Source: Proteobacteria bacterium bin106 (GTDB lineage: Bacteria > Bdellovibrionota_B > Oligoflexia > Oligoflexales > Bin106). From it: a DNA stretch of 64,000 nucleotides. The notes beneath the pieces are model-generated. The model had not been told where the DNA came from. It saw only the letters and a program-made list of their open reading frames with translations, and searched no databases. Location of the stretch: the NCBI GenBank assembly GCA_002238945.1, contig MPNI01000004.1, positions 1-64,000 on the forward strand, in the 5' to 3' direction. Below, in pieces: positions 18,495 through 27,474 of the stretch; position 1 is the first letter of the stretch, and each line of letters begins with the position of its first letter. The position numbers were made by a program, and so were the translations under genes.

Positions 18495-18986
18495 TTATAG
18501 TAATCCACCACTGCAACTATCTTGGACGTATATTTCAGCACCAGGAAGTCTGTCGTGGGGTTTTTTGTGTGCTTGCTGCAAAGCTGTTTTAGCTTGTTTT
18601 ATTTTCGTGTCATCACTTGATGATGATGAGTTGATGTCATCTAAGTCCTTACATAATTTTACGATGATATTATAAACTCCGTTGGAACGTCTTTCGCTCT
18701 CTCCAACGCTCTCATCGGTGTATTTTTTCTGTACTGTTTTGCACTCTTCATGCGCACCTTTAATATCATTTTTTTCATGTACTTTGTCTTGCATGCTTTC
18801 AATTTCTTGAATGAGTGAGAGAAGATTTTTATTGACTGTTTTAGATGCTTTGCATTGTTCGCTGTCACCTTCTTGAATTTCTAAAGATCCTGATGAGTCA
18901 TTTGTTTGGGTGTCACTACAACTAGATATTATGAGGTAAGCGAAAGAGAATAGGCAACACACAAGCAATGTGTTCTTTGTGTTCAC
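18495..18986 (-). CDS. Lipoprotein, tandem four-cysteine helical family, member 4
   Basis: 163 residues with a good lipoprotein signal (LLVCCLFSFAYLIISSC, Cys about 23). The mature part is the family core, almost identical to the member at 17435-17911 through residue 120, and ends in DSCSGGLL. A short Ser/Asp run (SSSSDD) marks the variable region before the last helix. The gene is divergent from ftsZ, whose leader occupies the shared upstream region. Confidence 0.68.
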   Translation of the reverse strand: MNTKNTLLVCCLFSFAYLIISSCSDTQTNDSSGSLEIQEGDSEQCKASKTVNKNLLSLIQEIESMQDKVHEKNDIKGAHEECKTVQKKYTDESVGESERRSNGVYNIIVKLCKDLDDINSSSSSDDTKIKQAKTALQQAHKKPHDRLPGAEIYVQDSCSGGLL

Positions 18987-19089
18987 AGTCAGAGGACCTT
19001 CTTGTAATTGCAGTAATGTGGTTTATATAACTCATCAACACGTTATGTGTCGTAATAATATGCTCATTCTTTAGGGTGTGCTGTTATCT

Positions 19090-19302
19090 ACGTGTAAGCA
19101 TGTATGATTGATGTATGTGTTTTATGGATGGTTTGCTATGAGAGTGGTTTTATTCCGGGTGGCTGTGGTGTACCATCGTAACATGACAAAATTGCCTAGC
19201 TGTTTTGGTGTATGTGAGCGGCAGTGATGGCTTAGGGCGTAGTGGTTTGTCTTAAAACGAGGAACAGTCACGTATTTTGGTGAAAGAGGGGGACAGAGAC
19301 CA
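19090..19302 (+). promoter_or_regulatory. ftsZ leader region
   Basis: The 213 bases before ftsZ contain a purine-rich ribosome site (AGAGGGGGA) and are the original of the duplicated copy at 18006-18219. Conservation of the copy is spread over the whole stretch. The region also separates ftsZ from a divergent lipoprotein gene, so promoters for both should lie here; none could be assigned precisely. Confidence 0.6.
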
Positions 19303-21231
19303 ATGGATAAAACATCATCAATGAAAAAAGAAACAAGAATTCATGAAGAAAGTCAAGAAGGGCAGAGTTTAGGTGCTTTGATTAAGGTGATTGGTGTAGG
19401 TGGTGGTGGTACTAATGCTATCAACACGATGATAGAGTCTGGCATTGAAAGTGTTGAGTTTATTGCTGCCAATACAGATCTTCAATCTTTAAAGAAATCT
19501 CTTTCTTCTACTAAGATTCAGGTGGGAAAAGAGCTTACCAAGGGCCTCGGTGCTGGAGCTGATCCAGATGTGGGGCGTGATGCGACCTTAGAAGATCGTC
19601 ATGAAATCATGGAGGCTATAGGTGATGCGGATATGGTGTTTGTAACTGCTGGTATGGGAGGTGGTACCGGTACTGGGGGAGCATCTGTGGTGGCTCAAAT
19701 TGCTCGTGAATTAGGTGCTTTGACGGTAGGGGTTGTGACACAGCCGTTTGCTTTTGAAGGTAGGCGTCGTAGTAAGCATGCTGAAATAGGCATTGAACGT
19801 TTACGTGAGCATGTAGACACTTTGATTGTGATTCCTAATCAAAAGCTTTTATCTTTAGCAACTCCTGATATGTCCTTATTAGATGCTTTTAAGGTAGTAG
19901 ATAAGGTGTTGTTGGATGCTGTGCGTGGTATTTCTGACATTATCAATATCCCTGGAACCATCAATGTGGATTTTGCCGATGTCAAAACAGTGATGCTTCA
20001 GATGGGGCGCGCTTTGATGGGGATTGGTTTAGCAGAAGGAGAGGGGCGTGCTATGAAAGCAGCTTCTCAAGCGATTTCTTCGCCTTTACTTGACGATGTG
20101 GATATTGAAGGAGCCACTGGTGTTTTGATCAATATTACAGCGGGTCCTGATGTGGGGATTTTGGAGCTTAATGAAGCTTGTAGTGTGATTCATGAGTCAG
20201 CTCATGAAGATGCTAATATCATTATGGGTGCGGTGATTGATGAAACCTTGCAAAATCATATACGTGTAACAGTTATTGCTACTGGATTTGGCGATGGTGA
20301 TCATGAGTCAGCAGGTTTGAGTAGAGATTTGTTTGTACCTAGATACAAACAAAAAAAGGTCCTGGCGAATATGACAGCTCGAACGCATGTATCAGCAAGC
20401 CCAAAGCCCACATCAGAAGAACAGAATAAGCCAGTAGCTCCTGTTGCAGCAACCCGCAGCAGCACAGAGGCACAAACAGCTGCAGTGCCTATTCATTCAC
20501 AGTATGCTGCTCAAGCAGCGGATATTCCCGTTAAGACGCCGGTGCACAAAGATGTCGCAGCAGATGTATCTATTAAGGTCCCTCCAGCAGCTTTTAAAGC
20601 AGAAGACCCAACTCAGGTGGTTGGGATGTATGCCGAGCAGTCTGTTAAAAAAGAGGTTGTATCTTCTCCTGTAATCCGTACAGAGCCTTCTCCTGCGCAA
20701 CGTGCAGGGGCTAGTGCTTTTTCTGTTTCAGAAGAGGAGGTGGTACCAGTATCTGAAGAAGCTGTAGAAAAAGAAGTAGAAGTAGAAAATACAGAGGAGT
20801 CGTCAGCTTCTTTTCATACCGCTGCTACGGCTTTTAATGAGCTTTCTTTGTCAAAAGCAAAGGATCATCAAGAACCCAATCACGAGATGTATCATAGCGG
20901 TGACATGAGCGGTGACATGAGCGGTGATATGAAAGCAAAGGAGCCTCCTCATTCAGCAACTTCTCCAGCAGCAAATATGCATACAGCAGCAGCACTGAGT
21001 TCTGATGAGAGTGCTACTATTTCTTCTCGTATACCACCTACTCAGCCTAACAGCACTATGAAAGCTGTGTCTGTGGAGGATCTTGCTGCTGATATTGAAC
21101 AATCCATAGATAGTGCGATGTTTGCAACAGGCAGTAATGTGGATTTTGATGCGGACAAGGATCAGGATTTAGATATCCCTACATTCTTACGTGGTCAGAT
21201 GGGTAAAACATCTGATGGCTCTAAGACATAA
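19303..21231 (+). CDS. ftsZ: Cell division protein FtsZ with long C-terminal linker
   Basis: Tubulin-like GTPase that forms the division ring. [22 protein letters not shown], the signature [11 protein letters not shown] (about residue 117), and [11 protein letters not shown] with GRALMGIG are in order. 642 residues is much longer than the usual 350-450. The extra length is a low-complexity linker from about residue 350 to 620, rich in A, E, S and P, with a 12-bp repeat near 20900 encoding S-G-D-M units. The C-terminal peptide IPTFLRGQ, which binds FtsA and other partners, is intact. The gene stands outside a division/cell-wall cluster. A short Gln/Glu-rich N-terminal extension precedes the fold. 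Confidence 0.95.
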   Translation: MDKTSSMKKETRIHEESQEGQSLGALIKVIGVGGGGTNAINTMIESGIESVEFIAANTDLQSLKKSLSSTKIQVGKELTKGLGAGADPDVGRDATLEDRHEIMEAIGDADMVFVTAGMGGGTGTGGASVVAQIARELGALTVGVVTQPFAFEGRRRSKHAEIGIERLREHVDTLIVIPNQKLLSLATPDMSLLDAFKVVDKVLLDAVRGISDIINIPGTINVDFADVKTVMLQMGRALMGIGLAEGEGRAMKAASQAISSPLLDDVDIEGATGVLINITAGPDVGILELNEACSVIHESAHEDANIIMGAVIDETLQNHIRVTVIATGFGDGDHESAGLSRDLFVPRYKQKKVLANMTARTHVSASPKPTSEEQNKPVAPVAATRSSTEAQTAAVPIHSQYAAQAADIPVKTPVHKDVAADVSIKVPPAAFKAEDPTQVVGMYAEQSVKKEVVSSPVIRTEPSPAQRAGASAFSVSEEEVVPVSEEAVEKEVEVENTEESSASFHTAATAFNELSLSKAKDHQEPNHEMYHSGDMSGDMSGDMKAKEPPHSATSPAANMHTAAALSSDESATISSRIPPTQPNSTMKAVSVEDLAADIEQSIDSAMFATGSNVDFDADKDQDLDIPTFLRGQMGKTSDGSKT

Positions 21232-21248
21232 CGGGAGTTATGTCTTAG
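21221..21248. terminator. Hairpin between convergent ftsZ and ridA
   Basis: A perfect 12-base stem (CTAAGACATAAC and its complement) with a GGGA loop overlaps the ftsZ stop codon. No T run follows on either strand, so it may act as a 3' end stabiliser or Rho-independent pause rather than a full terminator. Confidence 0.5.
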
Positions 21249-21280
21249 GTGTTGGGGGCTGTTAGCTCGGCAGGCACGAG

Positions 21281-21670
21281 TTAGGAGATCACATAGGCAG
21301 TAGCCTCAATTTCTACACGCGCTCCTTTAGGTAGTGCTGCAACTTGAATAGTTGAGCGTGCTGGGTAGGGTTGTTGAAAATACCCAGCATACACTTTACC
21401 TACTTCTTCAAAATCATCAAGATTGGTTAGAAAAATGGTTGTTTTGACCACATGATCCATAGTGGCTCCAGCTTCGTGGAGTACTGCTTTGATGTTTTCC
21501 ATGACCATGGTGGTTTCAGCAGTGATGTCACTATTGTGCAAAGTTCCTTTGTTATCAAGGGCAATCTGTCCTGAACAATATATCAAAGAGCCTGTGTGGA
21601 TAGCTTGGCTATAAGGGCCGATAGCTTCAGGTGCTATTTTCGAATGAATGGCTTTGTGATCTGGATTCAT
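21281..21670 (-). CDS. ridA: RidA family enamine/imine deaminase
   Basis: 129 residues, the standard RidA length. It removes reactive enamine/imine intermediates such as 2-aminoacrylate made by PLP enzymes. APEAIGPYSQA, YCSGQIALD, VVKTTIFLTNLDDF and PARSTIQVAALPKGARVEIEATA are all present, with the substrate-binding Arg in PARST and the Glu in VEIEATA. Cytosolic trimer by family. It is convergent with ftsZ. Confidence 0.95.
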   Translation of the reverse strand: MNPDHKAIHSKIAPEAIGPYSQAIHTGSLIYCSGQIALDNKGTLHNSDITAETTMVMENIKAVLHEAGATMDHVVKTTIFLTNLDDFEEVGKVYAGYFQQPYPARSTIQVAALPKGARVEIEATAYVIS

Positions 21671-21865
21671 GGCAATACCTTACTGGTCGTTATGGTTTTC
21701 AGGGTTGTGTTTATGCTGTAAGTGTGAGGAACACTGATGGTTTCACAATAGCTGGAGGAGAAGGATATTGTACAGCGCTTTTTAGCTTATTTTCTAGAGA
21801 GGCTATCCGAAGAAGGTAGCTAAAGTGATATATGAGATGAGAGCAAGTCAGAGATCTAGTATGCA

Positions 21866-22864
21866 ATGATGGGGAACGGGGCTGTGAAAAAATGTGTTCG
21901 TTTTAGAGGTAGGATGTATGTTTTTTATTGCTGTAGTGGCTTTATTGCTGTAGTGGCTTTATTGTGTGTCAGTGGTTGTGCCACAATTATATTAAGTGAT
22001 AGAGATGAGGTTGCGGTGGTTGCTGATCCTCAGCGTAAGGTTCTATTGAACACGCCATCGGGCTCGTTTCCTATTAAGGGATCTACTACGGTGTCTTTGT
22101 GGCGTAGCCGTAGTAATGTTTATGCTTCGGTGATCTGTGAGAGTGGTAAAAGAGAGCAATTGATTCTTTTCACTCATCTTAATGTTCAGTTTTGGCTTGG
22201 TAATCTGTTTTCTTGGGGAGGACTAGGCTGGCTGGTTGATGGTTTTGGTAATGCTGGCTGGAGTTATAGTGACCCCATCAATTTAGCCCATTATTGTAGT
22301 GGACGAGATAGTAAAAGGCCTCGTACTGGCTTTAAGTCAGAAGGTGCTGCTACTTTTAATTACAAAGATGCAAACGAACAAGTGAAGAAGTTGAAATACA
22401 ACAGCCGTTGTAAGCAAGGCGGTAAAAAACGTGTCGCTTGGGAGGTAATGGAGTATAAGGATAAGTTTGGTGATAACAGTGGTAATAGAGCTCTACGTAC
22501 CAAAAAATCATTAAATGGCTCGTTTAGTAATTCAGCTACGAGTAATTCAAAGCTTACTGTGTTGCTAGCTGTAAATTCTAGTAGTGAGATAGATATTATG
22601 CTGTTTGAGTATGGTAAGTATTCGGTTAAGGACAGTAATAACTTTGATGTGGATATCAAAGTTGCCGGAGTTGAAACAGAGCTCTTTGGTCGGAATGATT
22701 CCGATCGAATTACTTTAAATGAATCTTCCTCGGAGGTACTTCATACTTATTTGAGAAGTGATCACCGTATTAAATTTTTTATAACGGATGGTTCTTCAAC
22801 CTATACATTTGAGTTAAAATCCTGTCATGGTTATGGCTATATGTATAAAAAGCAAGCGCTATAA
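21866..22864 (+). CDS. Two-domain lipoprotein: PEGA-like domain plus C-terminal domain shared with the next gene
   Basis: 332 residues. The lipobox is LLCVSGC, then a PEGA-like part (TIILSDRDEV..., NVYASVIC, WLGNLFSWGGLGWLVDG, W-S-Y-S-D-P) close to the phase-variable gene at 15886-16366. A second domain from about residue 170 to the end is shared with the lipoprotein at 23002-23613 (KYNSRC, NGSFSNSATSNS, SSSEIDIML, FDVDIKVAGVETEL, ELKSCHGYGY). The signal-peptide core is encoded across a 17-bp duplication. Possible starts are ATG 21866 and ATG 21914, in frame now, and ATG 21918, which has GAGGT at ideal spacing but is out of frame with two repeat copies. Confidence 0.7.
   Translation: MMGNGAVKKCVRFRGRMYVFYCCSGFIAVVALLCVSGCATIILSDRDEVAVVADPQRKVLLNTPSGSFPIKGSTTVSLWRSRSNVYASVICESGKREQLILFTHLNVQFWLGNLFSWGGLGWLVDGFGNAGWSYSDPINLAHYCSGRDSKRPRTGFKSEGAATFNYKDANEQVKKLKYNSRCKQGGKKRVAWEVMEYKDKFGDNSGNRALRTKKSLNGSFSNSATSNSKLTVLLAVNSSSEIDIMLFEYGKYSVKDSNNFDVDIKVAGVETELFGRNDSDRITLNESSSEVLHTYLRSDHRIKFFITDGSSTYTFELKSCHGYGYMYKKQAL
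21924..21964 (+). repeat. 17-bp tandem repeat in a lipoprotein signal peptide
   Basis: Two full copies of TTTATTGCTGTAGTGGC plus seven bases of a third. With one copy, the ATG at 21918 would read straight into ALLCVSGC; with two copies, the ATG at 21914 (or 21866) does. Copy number therefore selects between two starts. Confidence 0.9.
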
Positions 22865-23001
22865 TTCATCACCCATGCACTTGTGAAAAAGTTTCTATGT
22901 ACAGCCCTTAATGCTTAATTTGTCTTATTTTGCAGAACAGTTATCCGAAGGAATGGCGTAGCGGTTATGTCAGTAAGGGTAGGGTAGATATCTAATATGC
23001 A

Positions 23002-23613
23002 ATGATGGAGAACGAGGCTGTGCAGAACTATGTTGTAGATGTAAATAGGGTAAGATGGCTTTTTATCGTTGTATTATCTTTGTTATGTGTTAGTGGTTGT
23101 GTTACTACATATGAGCAGGATAATGAGCAACTCAAAACATTGAAATACAACAGTCATTGTAAGAAACGAAAAAAACGCCTTGCATGGGAGTTGATGGAGT
23201 ATAATGACAAATTTGGTGATAAGAATGGCGATAAAGCTTTAAGTCTTAGAAACCCGATAAATGGCTCGTTTAGTAATTCAGCCACGAGTAATTCCGAGCT
23301 TTATGTGATGTTCATTGTAAACTCTAGTAGTGAGATAGATATTATGCTGGTGGAGTATGGTAAGTATTTTGTTAAGGACAGTGGTGACTTTGATGTGGAT
23401 ATCAAAGTTGCCGGAGTTGAAACAGAGTTATCAGGTCGAAATTATTCGGATCGTATCACTTTAGATAAATCCTCTTCAAAGATTCTTTATCAATATCTCA
23501 GGAGTGATCATAGTATTAAGTTCTTTGTCTCCGATGAGTATTTTTCAAGTTATAGATTTGAATTAAGATCCTGTCATGGTTTTGGCTATGCTTATAAAAA
23601 GTACAGGTTCTAA
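23002..23613 (+). CDS. Lipoprotein with only the C-terminal domain of the preceding gene
   Basis: 203 residues with a lipobox (VVLSLLCVSGC). It lacks the PEGA-like domain of the gene at 21866-22864, but its mature part is very similar to that gene's second domain, including NGSFSNSATSNS, SSSEIDIMLVEYGKY and FDVDIKVAGVETEL. The bases around both start codons (GCAATGATGG.GAACG) are also alike, so the pair arose by duplication with loss or gain of one module. Two cysteines (near the start of the domain and in RSCHGFGYAYK) are conserved and may pair. Function unknown. Confidence 0.68.
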   Translation: MMENEAVQNYVVDVNRVRWLFIVVLSLLCVSGCVTTYEQDNEQLKTLKYNSHCKKRKKRLAWELMEYNDKFGDKNGDKALSLRNPINGSFSNSATSNSELYVMFIVNSSSEIDIMLVEYGKYFVKDSGDFDVDIKVAGVETELSGRNYSDRITLDKSSSKILYQYLRSDHSIKFFVSDEYFSSYRFELRSCHGFGYAYKKYRF

Positions 23614-23695
23614 CTCATCATCCAGGAATATATGCCTATATTCTTATGTATAGCCCATAATGTCTTAACTTATGTTTTAGCTAGGGTTCTAACTG

Positions 23696-23717
23696 TGATA
23701 ATAGCTAGCTATTATCA
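23696..23717. other. Perfect 22-base palindrome before mfd
   Basis: TGATAATAGCTAGCTATTATCA is fully self-complementary and is extended after a small mismatch by CTAAC/GTTAG arms. It lies between a lipoprotein gene and mfd, 50 bases before the mfd start. No T run follows. It may be an operator or the hairpin ending the lipoprotein mRNA. Confidence 0.5.
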
Positions 23718-23766
23718 GTGAGTTAGGGCAAGGTGTATGTTTTAGTTTTGATGTGTTTGTGGGGGG

Positions 23767-26700
23767 ATGTTGGAAAGTTATGAATTAGCCAGAGTGTTAG
23801 CATCATCACAACAGGGCCAGAGCTGTGATGTGCCCTTATCAAAGGTAGAGGATCTCTATCCATTGTTGCGCTCTCTTGTGGCATGGCTACCTAAAGAACA
23901 ACGCGATAAAAGTGTTTTTGTGTGTGTTTTTGAAAAGCCTAAAGATGTGAAGGCTTTTGTGGCTAAATGGCGGCTTGCTACATCATCTTCTTTGGCTGTA
24001 TTGCAGTGGCCTCAAACAGATTACTGGGGAGAGCAGCGTCTTTATCATCCAGAGCCCTTGATACATCAAAAAATCAATACCTTAAGTTATTTACAACGAG
24101 ATCATTCAGCCCCTTGTATGATCCTTACCACTCAAGTAGCAATGCATGAGCGTACAGTGGGAGTAAAAGCATTTGCTGAGGACTATGTGCGCCTAGCTTG
24201 TGGTGAGTCTATCTATGAACAGGGGGATATGGCACAGCTGGTTGCTCGGTTGCGTTCTTTGGGTTATGTTTCTTTATCTCGCACGCAATCACCAGGAGAG
24301 TTTGTTATCACCAGTGCAAACAGCTTGGAAGTCTTTGCTCCTGGTTATACATCACCAGTGCGATTAATCGTTCGTAGTGGCAAGATAGTCTATTTGAAAA
24401 CCTTTTCTTTGGTAAGTGGCAAGTCGTTAGAAGATATTGCTGAAGTGATAGCTTATGGGGTTGATGAATATGTTTCTTTAAGAAAGCATCAGGAAGCTGT
24501 TATTCAGGCGTTTCACGATCATTGTTTGGATAGCCGTATAGACGCACCTGTGCGTATGGCTTTAGTAGAAGCTATTCATCGTGGTGAGCGTTTTCCTGGG
24601 TTTTATCGTTTTGTGCCGTATTTTCGTGATGCTCTCCAACAAAGCAGCGCTTTGTTGGATGATCACATCAGTGCCAGTGACAAAAGATGCTACAAGTTGC
24701 ATTTAAGCAGCCATGATGTGGTACCTGGTTTTTTGGATAGAGCCGTATCAGCTTGGCAAAAAGAAAAGGATCAAGAGCGTTCTCATCCCACCGTAGATCC
24801 AAGGTCTTATTATGTAGCAAGTCTTGGCTCAGACAATCCTGTGGTTGATGTGAAGATGTATGCTTCAGCAGATACAGCGGGTGTGTCATTAAGCATCAGT
24901 GTGTTGTCTTCTTTATCGGTGAGTCCTCAGCAGATAAAAGATTATCTAGCCACATCGGTTTTAGGGAGTGGTTTTGATCTATCTCTGTGTGTGAAAGATA
25001 TGGAGATGATAGCTTTGCGTGCTCACATATCTCGTGATGTGGCCATAGATGTGAAAAAAGTGGTGTTGGTTGCTGAGAATGCTTGGCAAGAAGAAATGGT
25101 CAGAGAATGGGCAGAGGGTTTTTCTTCAGCTGAGGGCTCTTCTTCAGCTGAAGGCTCTTCTATCGAGATAGCTTCTTTGTCTGAGTTATGGAATATGCCA
25201 GCTATTTTAGATACCAGAGAGTCTGTGTTGTTGGCTTCTGGTTATGTGCCTAAAGATGTGTTCTTTTTAGCTGAGGGCATTCATTACATTCCTGCTGCTT
25301 GGTTAAGCAAAGATCTTCCGGCTTTAGATAAAAAAAGTGGTGGTAAAGATTGGCAAGATTTCTTGAGTTCTTTGAGTGAAATTGCTCCTGGTGATTTGGT
25401 GGTGCATCGAGAGCATGGGGTGGGAAGGTTTTTGCGTCTGAGTCATCTTGCTGTGGGTGATGAAACCTTAGAGTGTTTGCAGATTGTTTATGCAGGTGGC
25501 GATAAAGTTTATTTACCGGTAGACAATATAGCTTTATTGCAAAAGTATGGCTCTTCAGGATCAGGTGGTGGTTCTGCTTTAGATAGTCTTTCACGGGGCC
25601 ATGTTTGGAAAAAGCGTAAAGCTCAAGTCAAAGCATCAGTAAAAGATTTAGCAGAAGATATCTTGAAGGTTCATTCGCGGCGAGAGTTATCTAAGCTTAA
25701 GCCTTATGGGGTAGCAGTAAAGACATATCGTGATTTTTTAGAGAGTTTTCCTCATATAGAAACCGAAGATCAATTGCGTTTCCAGGCTGATATGGAAGAA
25801 GACTTTACATCATTTAAAACCATGGATCGTCTGCTTATTGGAGATGTGGGTTTTGGTAAAACTGAGATGGCCATGCGTGCAGCTATGCGGACAGTGCTTG
25901 AAGGTTATCAAGTGATGGTGCTATGTCCTACAACGGTGTTGAGTTTTCAGCATGCAGGTACCTTTGAAAGACGTATGCAGCCTTATGGTATTCGTGTGGC
26001 TGCAGTGAGTCGTTTTGTGAAAGCGAGTGATATTACCATGATCAGGGAGGATTTTGCGCAGGGTAAAATAGATATTTTGATTGGTACCCATAAATTGCTT
26101 GCAAAGACATTTCAGCCGCAAAAACTGGGCTTGGTGATTATTGATGAAGAGCAACGTTTCGGGGTGGGACAAAAAGAAAAGTTGAAAGGCTTGCGTTCAG
26201 AGGCTGCTATTTTGGCATTATCTGCAACACCTATTCCCCGAACTTTGCATATGTCTATGTTGGGTTTGCGTGATATATCCTTACTTACCACTCCTCCACA
26301 AGGCCGTTTGGCTATTAAAAATCAAGTGATGACTTGGGATGATGAGTTAATAGCAGAAGCTATTGGTAGTGAGCTTAAGCGTGGTGGACAGGTCTTTTTT
26401 GTTCATAACCGTGTCCATGATATTGCATCTTATGTGGAAAGAATTCGCGAGCTTGTACCACATGCTCAGGTGCGTATGGCTCATGGTGGTATGGATAAGC
26501 GTTCTTTGGAAAGAGTCTTGGTGGACTTTGTTCAGGGAGCTTTTTCGGTATTGGTGTGTACCACTATTATGGAATCAGGGGTGGATATGCCTAATGTTAA
26601 CACCATTTTTATTCATCAAGCACATATGTATGGTCTGGCTCAGTTGTATCAAATACGTGGTCGGGTGGGACGTTCTGGTGTGCAAGCTTATGCTTATTTT

Positions 26701-27474
26701 ATCACTCCAGCAAAGGAGCATCTCAGTGAGGAAGCTCAACAGAGAATGCAGGTGATATCCACTCATCAGGCTTTAGGTTCGGGATTTGCTATTGCTAGTT
26801 ATGATTTGGACTTTCGCGGAGCAGGTGATTTACTGGGAGGAGAGCAATCTGGACATTTAGCCACAGTGGGGGTGGAAATGTATACGCAAATGCTTTCTGA
26901 GGCTATTGCTCGTGCTCGTGGTGAGGTGTTAAGTGAGAGGGTGGAGTGTGATATAAAAGTGCAGACATCGTATGGTTTGCCGCAAGATTATGTGAGTGCT
27001 GAACCAGAACGATTAAGGTTGTATAAGCAGCTCTTTTTGTTAAAAACCCATGATGATGTAGCAGATTTTGCCGAAAGTATTGAGGACCGATTTGGTAAAA
27101 TGCCACTGGTGGCTCAAGCTTTGTTTGATGTGGCTATGTTAAAGATCACGTTACAAAAACTTGCAGTAAAGCGTTTGGTGCAGTTATCCTCTGAGGCAGA
27201 TAAAGCAGACAAAGTAGGTGCGGGTGTAGGTGCGGGTGTAGGTGCGGATGTAAATAGTAAAGAACGTTATGAATTGTATATTCCCAAGTTACCGGATCAT
27301 CAGGTGGATCATATTTTAGCTCAAGTATCACAGCATCAAGATGTGTATGCGCTGGTTGGTCCTCATCAATTGCACGTGACTGTAGTGAAGGCTGCGTCGG
27401 AATCGCCATCGTCGTTACAGAAGCTTCATAAGTATGTGCAGAGGCTGGTTAAAGAGCGCAGTGGTGGTGAATGA
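23767..27474 (+). CDS. mfd: Transcription-repair coupling factor Mfd
   Basis: A large DNA translocase (1235 residues, near the family norm of about 1150) that removes stalled RNA polymerase and recruits UvrA. The N-terminal UvrB-like module is followed by the RNA-polymerase-interacting domain (GDLVVHREHGVGRFLRL) and the RecG-like motor: LLIGDVGFGKTEMAMRAA (Walker A), IIDEEQRFGVGQKEKLK (Walker B), LALSATPIPRTLHMS, and the second RecA domain ending in YQIRGRVGRS. Two in-frame repeats add length: an 18-bp duplication near 25124 (S-S-A-E-G units) and a 12-bp repeat near 27215 (V-G-A-G units) in the C-terminal part. Its stop overlaps the next gene. Confidence 0.97.
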   Translation: MLESYELARVLASSQQGQSCDVPLSKVEDLYPLLRSLVAWLPKEQRDKSVFVCVFEKPKDVKAFVAKWRLATSSSLAVLQWPQTDYWGEQRLYHPEPLIHQKINTLSYLQRDHSAPCMILTTQVAMHERTVGVKAFAEDYVRLACGESIYEQGDMAQLVARLRSLGYVSLSRTQSPGEFVITSANSLEVFAPGYTSPVRLIVRSGKIVYLKTFSLVSGKSLEDIAEVIAYGVDEYVSLRKHQEAVIQAFHDHCLDSRIDAPVRMALVEAIHRGERFPGFYRFVPYFRDALQQSSALLDDHISASDKRCYKLHLSSHDVVPGFLDRAVSAWQKEKDQERSHPTVDPRSYYVASLGSDNPVVDVKMYASADTAGVSLSISVLSSLSVSPQQIKDYLATSVLGSGFDLSLCVKDMEMIALRAHISRDVAIDVKKVVLVAENAWQEEMVREWAEGFSSAEGSSSAEGSSIEIASLSELWNMPAILDTRESVLLASGYVPKDVFFLAEGIHYIPAAWLSKDLPALDKKSGGKDWQDFLSSLSEIAPGDLVVHREHGVGRFLRLSHLAVGDETLECLQIVYAGGDKVYLPVDNIALLQKYGSSGSGGGSALDSLSRGHVWKKRKAQVKASVKDLAEDILKVHSRRELSKLKPYGVAVKTYRDFLESFPHIETEDQLRFQADMEEDFTSFKTMDRLLIGDVGFGKTEMAMRAAMRTVLEGYQVMVLCPTTVLSFQHAGTFERRMQPYGIRVAAVSRFVKASDITMIREDFAQGKIDILIGTHKLLAKTFQPQKLGLVIIDEEQRFGVGQKEKLKGLRSEAAILALSATPIPRTLHMSMLGLRDISLLTTPPQGRLAIKNQVMTWDDELIAEAIGSELKRGGQVFFVHNRVHDIASYVERIRELVPHAQVRMAHGGMDKRSLERVLVDFVQGAFSVLVCTTIMESGVDMPNVNTIFIHQAHMYGLAQLYQIRGRVGRSGVQAYAYFITPAKEHLSEEAQQRMQVISTHQALGSGFAIASYDLDFRGAGDLLGGEQSGHLATVGVEMYTQMLSEAIARARGEVLSERVECDIKVQTSYGLPQDYVSAEPERLRLYKQLFLLKTHDDVADFAESIEDRFGKMPLVAQALFDVAMLKITLQKLAVKRLVQLSSEADKADKVGAGVGAGVGADVNSKERYELYIPKLPDHQVDHILAQVSQHQDVYALVGPHQLHVTVVKAASESPSSLQKLHKYVQRLVKERSGGE

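Noticed and set aside
26363-26755. 130-codon frame inside mfd
   Set aside because: It is a shadow frame of the conserved helicase domain on the same strand.
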